Positions 56,485 to 64,000 of a stretch of DNA of 64,000 bases are shown here, piece after piece. This DNA is from Neoceratodus forsteri. Taxonomy: Eukaryota > Chordata > Ceratodontiformes > Ceratodontidae. Each line of letters begins with the position of its first letter. The stretch's first letter is position 1. The DNA lies in the NCBI GenBank assembly GCA_016271365.2, contig CM057454.1, forward strand, positions 701,607,501-701,671,500, written 5' to 3'. Position numbers and translations under genes: made by a program. Under the pieces are notes generated by a model, which saw nothing but the letters and a program-made list of their open reading frames with translations, had not been told where the DNA came from and did no database searches.

Positions 56485-58562
56485 TCCTTGCTGACATTGA
56501 TTGGTCTCCCATCTGCCATGCAACCAACATTGATGTTGCCCTCAACCTCCTCTCACAAGCCTTTAACATGGCCTGTGATCTGTTTGCCCCAATCATCATG
56601 ACCCGGTCCAAAAGGCAAAATGCACCTTGGGTCGCCCCTGCCCTACTCCAACTGCTCAGGGACAGGAATAACCTCTGGCATATAGCCACTGAGACTGGCT
56701 GGATGGCTGACAGACAAGCATATTTTGCCGCACATAATAGGTGCACGTGGGTCATCTGAAAAGCCAAGGCAGAACACTACCAGGCCACCCTCACCTCCTC
56801 ATGGAGGTGTGCCCGTAACTTCTGGGATAATATAAAAGAAATAAATGGGAAATCACACTCTTCCTTCCCCCCAGCCCAACTGAGGGTCAATGGCTCCACC
56901 TTTACTGACCCCACTGACATTGCCAACTGCCTTAACTCCTCCTTTACAGATCTTAGCCCTGTCTTCTCGAGCAACTTTTTTGACCCAACTTCCGACCCAC
57001 CACCCTCAGATCCACAATGCCTCCGGTTCTACGTACGCAAAATATCCATCTGGGAAGCCAGACCACTCCTGTTAAAGTGCTAAACAGCAACTGTCCTAGC
57101 AGCAACTTCCTGGATCCAAAAATACTCTGGCTGGTTCTGGATGATGTCCTGGTCCCACTCACTGACCTACTGAACCAGTCCGTCTGCCTGGGGCAATTCT
57201 CCACAGCATGGAAAACAGCTATAGTCACACCTGTTCACAAAGGAGGTGACAGGTCCACCCCCAGCAACTATCGTCCAATCTCCATCCTTCCCCCCCTTTC
57301 CAAAGCCTTAGAAAAAGTGGTGACCACTCAACTCACTGAATATCTAGTAAAATACAACATTCTTTGCCCAGAACAGCATGGCTTACATGCTGGTCACAGC
57401 ACAAGTGCAGCATTAATGGAGTTCTCCAACTTCCTGCACTCCTCCCTGGACTCCAGTTCCCTTGCTGCAGCAGTGTTCATTGACCTCTCTAAGGCCTTTG
57501 ACACTGTCTCCCACCCCTTCCTATTAAATACCCTGAACCATACAGGGCTCTCTGCTGGCCCCCTTGCTTGGTGCGTGAGTTACCTATCTGCCCACTCCCA
57601 GCACGTCAGAAATAATGGGATACTTTCAGAAACCCATCCCATCCACTCAGGGGTTCCCCAGGGCTCTATCTTGGGCCCACTACTCTTTAGCCTCTACCTA
57701 AACACCCTGCCCAGTGCCTGTTCTGGCAATATTCTCCTGTACCCCGATGACGCCGTTATTTATGCCGCCAACAGAAATTCAACCTCCCTCTAAGACTCCC
57801 TCCAATGCTCCTTCAATGATGCTGAAAACTGGTTTAAGGAGAGCAGACTAGTCATTAACCTCAAAAAAACAAAGGCAATGCTCTTTGCCCACCACCAGAA
57901 CAAAGCCAGCAACAACCCCCTCCAAATCCTCCCCTGCACTCATCAACCACTTGAACAAGTTTACACCTACAAATACCTCGGGATCACTTTTGACTCAACC
58001 CTTACCTTTCATACCCACATTACAGCCTTCGCGTCTACCGCTAACGCTCGTCTTAGCATACTCTACTGTCACAAGGACTGCCTCCCACCTGATGCCCTCA
58101 GACTTGCCGTAACATCTTCAGTAATGTCCCTTGCTGATTACGGCTTTCCAGTCTATGGTGCTGCTGACTCCACAGCCCTCAACAAAATTCGACTCACCCT
58201 AAACAAGGCTTGCAGATTAGTGACCGGTGCCTCTAGGCTCACCCACACATGTCAGCTCTATGACATGGCCAAACTCCTTAGCCTCGATGAATGCCTCCAC
58301 TACCAAACTTGCCTATTAACCAATAAGATTCTACTTGGGCTTTTGCTCCCTGGGGTCTCTGACTCCATCTAGCTCAGTCCTTCCAGTCACTACCCAAACC
58401 ACTGACAAGGTCACACTACTGGTATCCAGAACTAGGACCAGCCAGGCACAGAGGTCGCTCAGCTACAGAGCCTCGTCCTGGTTCAACTCGCTCCCTGCAG
58501 CCATTTCCAACACCACCAAAATTGCCCCCTTTAAAACTGCCCTACGGAACCAATTGTTTTAA
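56485..58562 (+). pseudogene. Family-B ORF2 linker, RT and C-terminus
   Basis: Linker at 56485-56990 (FLADIDWSPI, RKRQNAPWVAP-like and FWDNIKEINGKSHSS) aligns with 29182-29600. RT at 57017-57793 and 57797-58372, same frame, separated only by taa at 57791: NYRPISILPPLSKALEKVV, QHGLHAGHSTSAALMEF, motif A VFIDLSKAFDTVSHPFLL, motif B SGVPQGSILGPLLFSLYL, motif C ILLYPDDAVIYA (YADD read as YPDD). Post-RT YKYLGITFDSTLTF and NKACRLVTGASRLTHTCQLY follow. After a frame change, the C-terminus at 58335-58562 ends SLSYRASSWFNSLPAAI. One stop, one shift and an altered active-site loop are the main defects. Confidence 0.92.
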
Positions 58563-58738
58563 TCACTCATTATGTTCAAGCAACTATGTAAAACTATGTT
58601 GCTCTGTATGATTGTATTCTGTACAGATGTTGACTCTGTATGTCCTCTCTGTGACGAGGTACCTTTGTAAATGAACCTCTGGCTCAAAGGTTGTAAATCC
58701 AATTTATACCATAAATAAATAAATAATAATGCCTGGAC
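56485..58738 (+). mobile_element. Family-B LINE inserted at the integrase end
   Basis: 5'-truncated within the endonuclease-RT linker. It runs to an (aaat)n tail at about 58712-58733. It is the best family-B copy in the window, with RT open in one frame for about 450 codons apart from a stop. No obvious target duplication was seen. Confidence 0.9.
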
Positions 58739-59254
58739 TTGCCTCCTCTACTGGTCTTCCATCCTATCCTGGATGCCTGGGTCACCCTGCATACAGACTG
58801 TTGCATTAAGAAGGGCTACATTTACCTGTGTCAATGTGATGTATTTGATGTTATTAACCTGTATGTGGTTATTCTGCCGACAGTACTGATTGGTCCTTTT
58901 CCATGGACGATGACATCGGCATTAATGGCACAGACTATTTGGCCTCAACATTGGCTCCAGACAAACTTTACCAATCTTATCGTGAGGAGGTTCTTCGCCT
59001 GTCAACATGGATTTCCAAGACCAGCTACACCTGCCCAGTACAGTTACAACAGTGGAGATTACCTACTGTTAAAATGCAATATAATTCTCATGGTGAGTTC
59101 TGTATTGTTATCAATGTGAAGTCTTATGTATGCGGAACTCGGACATGTGTTATTGATTGTCCCAATTTCTGCTTTGTCTCTCATCAAAAATCTGTTATTG
59201 GACATACTGTTATTACCCCTGTCCCCCTTATGGATTCTGACATCATTGATGGTA

Positions 59255-59455
59255 ATTCCGATTTTTTTTTTATTATTATTTATTTAACCAGGTGTCGCAC
59301 ACTAAGCTGAAAGCTTTTTTACAAGGGCAACCTGCTCAGCGTCACACAGTATACAAGAGAAAGCTGTGGGATTCAAACCCAGGTCTAGTCTGCTGAATGT
59401 CACCAGATTTGCAGCTCATAGCCTTAGACCACTGCGCTATACTGCCTCCTTATCT
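59255..59455 (-). mobile_element. tRNA-headed SINE with (AAAT)-type tail
   Basis: On the minus strand the head is ggaggcagtatagcgcagtg (A-box region tagcgcagtggtc), then gggtttgaatcccac (B-box, near consensus), then a core with ctgtgtgacgctgagcagg, then cttagtgtgcgacacctggt and an ataaataataataaa tail. Head and core match the SINE at 20482-20601. It interrupts the LTR element. Confidence 0.88.
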
Positions 59456-59485
59456 GCTATTCTATCGATTATCCTATCCTCGATT

Positions 59486-59560
59486 ATCTGCTGACACTCT
59501 CTGAGTATTTATCTGCTGACACTCTCTGAGTATTTATCTGCTGACACTCTCTGAGTATTT
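59486..59560 (+). repeat. 25-bp tandem repeat, three copies
   Basis: Three identical units (59486-59510, 59511-59535, 59536-59560) beginning atctgctgacactctctgag. A unit of 25 bp is not a multiple of three, so it breaks any frame there. Confidence 0.95.
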
Positions 59561-59923
59561 ACCCTATTTTAATGTACACGTAGACCCATTTTCACTTACA
59601 TTGAAATCACTTTTAGAGAGAAAAGACACACACCTCATCCACATCAGCAATAATATTACCAAAGCTAATGAAGCTGTTCTTGCACTTATTATTGATGATG
59701 ATATGAACAATGCATTGAATAACACTTGGTTAGAGACTACTTTTTAAGGTTTTGTTATTATACAAGCATTTTTGATATTTTTCTTGATTATTATGCTTTG
59801 CTGCCTACAGCACACACTGCGTCAACACCATGAGCAGCTGGAGTTCCTTTACAAAGCTCACGTGTTGGGTCTCTAAATGACACCTGCTCTCTGTCCATTT
59901 CCCTATTTCTGCTGTGTTGCCCT

Positions 59924-59942
59924 GAGAGGCAATGGGGGGGGG
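59924..59942 (+). promoter_or_regulatory. Polypurine tract
   Basis: gagaggcaatggggggggg lies directly before the 3' LTR start and is purine except for one c and one t. It is the expected primer site for plus-strand synthesis. Confidence 0.8.
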
Positions 59943-60634
59943 TGTTACACGAGTTCCTTGCACCCCTTATTGGTACCCCTAGAGGTACACCACAGACAGC
60001 TAGCATTTAGGTATATGTTATACTAACATATAGGGCTAAGGGCATCTACCGAACAAGAGTAGATGCCGGGATATGTATGCATATTATTGTTATACACTTT
60101 GCTTTTTAATACACGTATATTTCATATGTATTCCTTGCTTATAAGGTGTCAGGACACCTGTGTCTTTGTAATGATTATGATATATAAGTCAGCATTGCCA
60201 CCTTTTGTTGATTTGTACTATTACACTGATTTATGTAAGAACTGTACTCTTTTGTTTCACAAAGTGATGACTAGTACACATTGTATAATGTTATCTTGGA
60301 CCATGGAGCCACCTCTAATGTAGCCAATAGGGCTCATCTCTGTAACTAGAAATGTTTCTATCTTACAGTAACCATAGTAATTATCATAGGTATATAATGT
60401 GAGACATTACATCTTCTACCTCAGAGACCCCAAGAGACACAGAAACTCCTCGAGGCATAGGGAACGCTTAGCATTGGCTCCCGGTTCATATTGGTAAAAA
60501 CTGCTCAGGGCAACTGTGATTTATCCCTTTTTTGTAGTAATAAACAATTGTATTACACCTATGCACCAAGTCTGTGATTCATTGCATTCCTAATATTGCC
60601 AAGAACCTGAGAGTGAGGTTTAGACCTCCTGATA
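59943..60634 (+). repeat. 3' LTR
   Basis: Starts TGTTACA and ends CTGATA (one change from the 5' LTR end CTGACA). It contains the same TATA-like box and AATAAA, plus an extra stretch near 60277-60306 not in the 5' LTR. It is followed by the target copy aggt. Confidence 0.92.
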
Positions 60635-61355
60635 AGGTGATTTATGCAGGTTACCTTTAGTTTGTGGAGATCTTTATAATCCTCCACTGAATTACCCTTC
60701 CTTGATCTATAAATTGGATTTTTACACATATCCTAATGGATGGGGGATATATTCATACACATGACCCATTCTGGTCCTAACTTTGGGCGCTGTTCTATTA
60801 GTGTACACATGGTACTGAAGATTGAAAGAACACACCTCTGAATTATTGGCACATACACGATCACCTTGAGGCTTTTTGCACCTTTTCATCACTAGCGCAA
60901 GCAGCCCAGCAGCCACAAACACAGACATTACAGGGTTTTATTTAACTCTAAAAATTGATTAGCATTTTGCTCATAAAAGTTCTAAAATATTGTGAAAATG
61001 CATAGCACTTGCCTCATTGTGTTTAACAAGCATAACACTTCTAGAAAACCTATATAAATTCTTTCTGTACAGTTAGTAGTGTCCCAAGAAATAAACTGCT
61101 AATCAATTATTTAAAACCCTGCATTATAGAAACCAAAAGGAGACTTAGAATTAGTACAGAAAGGGGAACACAGCTGGATTCAACAGTATATTGGATTTAA
61201 TGGATGTTGTCAGGGTAGTTCTGTCAGGAGTATGTGCAGCGGAAGGGGTTAGGATAGAAACAATAATGTCAGAATAATCAGGGTATAGAAGCTCTGACCG
61301 AATTAGCCTCATATCCATTTCAGCAAATGTTTTAGGGGACTCAAAAATTATATTG
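60635..61355. other. No gene seen
   Basis: The LTR insertion flank. AT-rich, with no recognised ORF or repeat. Confidence 0.45.
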
Positions 61356-61690
61356 ACTAGAGGGACTGTGAAGAGTCCAACATTTCACATGCACATATAT
61401 TCTGGTCCTGCACTATTATTAACACATTTTGGGGTGACCTAGTAGCACACCTTAATTGAATCTTTAGCATAACAGCACCTTTGGGGCCACTACAATTGAT
61501 ATTGGGAATCCTCCCAGAGGAATTACAAGGGAGGGAGGAAAAATATTTTTGGATGGTTCTGACAGCAGCATCCCTTAAAGTACTAACTAAAGAATGGCTG
61601 CAGCTGGACCCTCCCATGATTTTGGAATGGGTTACCATAGTTCAACACATGTAAAGGTTTGAAAAGCTTACTTTCAGTCTTTAACAGCAA
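61356..61690 (+). pseudogene. L1 ORF2 C-terminal fragment
   Basis: Plus-strand translation reads HAHIFWSCTIINTFWGDLV near 61390, then PLGPLQLILGILPEELQG, then FWMVLTAASLKVLTKEWLQL and PPMILEWVTIVQHM. These match the very end of L1-clade ORF2 (the 'HIFW.C..I..FW' Cys/His part and the 'W...PP...EW' block). It is not contiguous with any other L1 in the window, and is broken by a few stops. It is a lone fragment of unknown parent. Confidence 0.8.
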
Positions 61691-61725
61691 TTACAAAAAT
61701 ATCAGAACAGATGGACAAGATGGGA
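61691..61725. other. Short spacer
   Basis: Noncoding sequence between the L1 fragment and the MITE. Confidence 0.4.
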
Positions 61726-61924
61726 TTAATGGTGGGCGAAGTGAGAAAACTTCACTACATGGAGTAATCCACAAATTTCACCCATTTCATGGAGTGAAAT
61801 GTGAAATTTCACCCGGCAGAATGGAGAAATTCCACCCGCAAAAAGAAGAAATGCCACCTTCCGCGGTGAAATTTCATGGATTACTCCATGTGGCAAATTC
61901 TGCCACTTCGCCGGTGGAATTTAA
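61726..61924. mobile_element. MITE-like foldback flanked by TTAA
   Basis: The left half (gggcgaagtg ... tacatggagtaatccac) is the inverted copy of the right half (ggattactccatgt ... cacttcgcc), centred near 61836. ttaa occurs at 61726-61729 and 61921-61924. The cgaagt termini recall those of the MITE at 36959-37279 and short elements common in frog genomes. Confidence 0.65.
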
Positions 61925-62697
61925 ATTCACTGAATCTCTAGATGGGTTCTTTATGAAGGCCTCAATACATAGAAGGGTTTAACAATAGAACACTGTGTTA
62001 ATTTTTTTTACAAACATTGTGTTGCACCAGTCAATCAATGCTGACTGCTTTCGTGATCCTGGTACCAGGCTGGAAAGCATAAAGGGACAGAGGGCTTGCA
62101 GAAACAAGTGTACATAAAATAATGTGCCAGAAGTGGGGCCATTAGTTATATGAAGACCTTTAAGTTGGTTCTACCATGAGGAGACCCCTGAACTGGATGC
62201 TGTAGTTGTTGGGACCAAGAGATTTTGCTGTTAATGAAGACCCTTTAGAGAAATATATACTTGTTGATATTCAATGTCTCAAGTTTACTGTCAGTATTTG
62301 GAGACTGAAAAATGTGATGAAAACTGCATTAAAATGAGCATTAGAAAAAAGAAAATAATTGGAACTTTAACATTTAATAACTTTCAAACAGATTAATATT
62401 TTTTCACCAAACCAGGAAAAGGCACATCTGTGAGGTAAAAGCGTTCTACCCTGAACATTTCATACAACAATATGAAACAGTTTCTGAGATATAGGTGGAC
62501 AAACAAACAGCCAAAAACATAAACATTTAACAATTTATCATACTTTGTATCTCAGAAACCACACAACTGATTCAAACAAAATTTGGTCCATCAAGAGACC
62601 TACCTCACAAGATTATGGATGCAAAAGTTCATGCAAATTCATTAAACTGTTGCAAAGTTCTTAAGGTGCAAAACTTTGGGTTTAATAGAAGTCATCC
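61925..62697. other. No gene seen
   Basis: AT-rich, no ORF. gtttctgagatat (62484) and tatctcagaaac (62546) are complementary, giving a small inverted pair of unclear meaning. Confidence 0.45.
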
Positions 62698-62788
62698 CTC
62701 AACCCTAACTATACTGGCACTACTGCACTAGTAATACATATATATATATATTATACTGGCACAGTCACGCAGTATAGTTAGGGTTGAG
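62698..62788. repeat. Perfect 18-bp inverted repeat around a (ta) run
   Basis: ctcaaccctaactatact (62698-62715) is the exact reverse complement of 62771-62788, with 55 bp between, including atatatatata. Confidence 0.95.
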
Positions 62789-62834
62789 TGTTGTGCCTAA
62801 TGTTAAACCCCAATTATGCACCTTATAACTTTGC

Positions 62835-64000
62835 AACCATCAATATCAAGGATGTCATAGGGAAGCAGCCAAAAACCTCTCCAGCCACGTTAATGGTTGA
62901 TGGATCCTCAACCCTCGACCCCAAGGTGATCGCAAACATCTTTAACACGGCTTTTTCAGACCTTAGTGCTGTTCTACCCCATGACTTTTTCGAAAACAGG
63001 GCCTACTCCCCAAATACCTAAGCCCCTCAGTCTAACCATCCCCTCTTCTACTTCAGAAAGGTAAGGCTGAATGAAGCTCACCACTATATTACTGCAGCTA
63101 TCTCTAAATCTAGATCTAGTAGTGACACCCTGGACCTTAAGCTTCTGTTGCTCACCCTCGATGAGGTAATTCATCCATTAACAAAAATCCTTAACCTCTC
63201 TCTCAGCTATGAAAAATTCCCGGACCTATGGAAAACAGCCACCGTGACACCTGTCCATAAAAGTGGGGACAAGACGATTCACTCAAATTATCGCCCTATC
63301 TCCATACTGCCCCCACTCTCTAAGGCACTTCAGCGCATCGTGGCTGATCAACTTACTGACCACTTGGATAAATACAATATACCTTGTCCACAACAACACG
63401 GCTTCTGGAAAGGTCACAGCACCACCACAGCCCTTCTTGAGTTCACTGGAGCTTTGCACAAATCCCTTGACAATGGCCTTCTCACAGGGGCCGTTTTCGT
63501 CGACCTCTCCAAGGCCTTCGATACAGTACACCATGGACTGCTAATACACCAACTACTGAATGCCGGGCTATCACCTGACTCTTCTCTCTGGTTTAAAAGC
63601 TACTTAGAAAACCAGTCACAGAGAGTAAAAAATTGTAGATGCTGTTTCTAACACCCTGCCTGTTTGCTCGGGTGTCCCACAGGGATCCATACTGGGCCTC
63701 CTCCTTTTTAGCCTTTTCTTAAACTCCCTCCCTTACCACTGCTCTGAGCAGATCATACTATATGCTGATGATGCTGTTGTATTCTCCACTCACAAAGATC
63801 CTGCAACTCTTCAACACAACCTTCAACTTGGTTTCAGTTCTGCAGAGACATGGTTTTTTTAATCATAAACTGGTCCTCAATGACAAGAAAACCAAATCTA
63901 TGCTCTTCTGCAGCTCTCATAACCCACACAAGCTACATCACTTGGCTATCTCCACCACCCAGGGGAACACTTTAGATCAGGTGGGGTCCTTCAAATACTT
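62835..64000 (+). mobile_element. Family-B LINE, 5'-truncated, runs off the window
   Basis: It begins in the linker (INIKDVIGKQPKTSPATL, aligning with FWDNIKEINGKSHSS of the 56485 copy) and continues through the RT to the window end. It is not closed by a tail because it is cut by the window. Confidence 0.9.
63148..63651 (+). pseudogene. Family-B ORF2 RT N-terminal half, frameshifted
   Basis: The longest frame shows TVTPVHKSGDKTIHSNYRPI, SILPPLSKALQRIVADQLTD, QHGFWKGHSTTTALLEF, motif A VFVDLSKAFDTVHHGLL, then WFKSYLENQSQRVK and a stop at 63649. The rest of RT is readable in other frames past 63651: the YADD region appears near 63760 (tatatgctgatgatgctgtt at 63760-63779). Frameshift near 63635. 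It is otherwise close to the 57017 copy. The remaining C-terminal part lies outside the window. Confidence 0.9.

Larger units (their letters stand above)
58739..59925 (+). other. LTR-element segment between pol and the 3' LTR, env position (unidentified)
   Basis: The segment of about 1.0 kb (excluding the SINE at 59255-59455) sits where env or other accessory sequence would lie. An open frame at 58903-59254 contains several cysteines (TSYTC, CGTRTCVIDCPNFCF) and an N-glycosylation-type NGT. After the SINE, text near 59610-59745 gives HISNNITKANEAVL and LNNTWLETTF, with further N-x-T sites. No signal peptide, fusion peptide or membrane anchor is convincing, so an envelope identity is only a possibility. 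Confidence 0.35.
39199..60634 (+). mobile_element. LTR retrotransposon / endogenous retrovirus-like element with nested insertions
   Basis: The element is bounded by related LTRs (39199-39859 and 59943-60634). The 4-bp sequence aggt lies directly before the first (39195-39198) and directly after the second (60635-60638), as expected for one integration. A primer-binding site, gag-like, protease, RT, RNase H, integrase and polypurine tract follow in normal order. Foreign insertions are CR1+L1 (40308-47310), Penelope-like (47311-51685), LINE tail (52085-52358), family-B LINE (56485-58738) and SINE (59255-59455). Subtracting these leaves roughly 7.3 kb. A 4-bp duplication is typical of gammaretrovirus-like and some other retroviruses. 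Every ORF is broken. Confidence 0.9.

Noticed and set aside
59940..60634. Proximal promoter of a host gene downstream
   Set aside because: No host coding sequence is found downstream in the window; the TATA and AATAAA belong to the LTR.

Overview
This window looks like intergenic DNA from a large, repeat-rich vertebrate genome. I found no convincing host exon, rRNA, tRNA gene or CRISPR array. Almost every readable protein segment belongs to a retroelement. The mix is L1, Tx1-type L1, CR1, L2/CR1-related LINEs, a Penelope-like element with a GIY-YIG nuclease, a retrovirus-like LTR element, tRNA-headed SINEs and short foldback (MITE-like) elements. That mix fits an amphibian or lungfish-like genome. 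The Tx1-type LINEs and foldbacks with a GGGCGAA-type core lean towards amphibian, but this is inference and no species can be named.

Layout. 1-1013: large foldback repeat whose arms are tandem ~58-bp units. 1600-3843: decayed LINE (called 'family B' here, Jockey superfamily, L2/CR1-related) with a MITE-like insertion. 4485-5215: CR1 piece. 5630-11722: nearly full-length but broken Tx1-type LINE with three zinc knuckles in ORF1. 11726-11985: SINE. 12705-13920: CR1 3' half on the minus strand. 14490-26100: a second Tx1-type LINE, split by a CR1 (17325-19085) and by a 5-kb segment with inverted termini (20261-25284) that itself holds a SINE, a MITE, a possible hAT remnant and a well preserved CR1. 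26092-31660: long family-B LINE with duplicated 5' sequence. 31840-33300: minus-strand 5' part of a CR1, including its ORF1 esterase domain. 35150-36730: L2. 36959-37279: MITE.

39199-60634 is the most informative part. It is one LTR retrotransposon/endogenous retrovirus-like insertion, shown by two related LTRs flanked by the same 4-bp duplication (aggt), a primer-binding site and a polypurine tract. It has swollen to 21.4 kb because other elements jumped into it. A CR1 carries an almost complete 6.2-kb L1 with an 18-bp target duplication. A Penelope-like element with terminal direct repeats follows. Then come a LINE 3' fragment inside gag, a family-B LINE at the integrase end, and a SINE in the segment before the 3' LTR. 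Without these, about 7.3 kb of LTR element remains. 60635-64000 holds an L1 fragment, a MITE, a perfect small palindrome and the start of another family-B LINE that runs off the window.

All large ORFs are broken by stops or frameshifts. The value of the window is as a layered record of insertion order and as a source of several repeat families with unusual structure. I saw no new cellular system.
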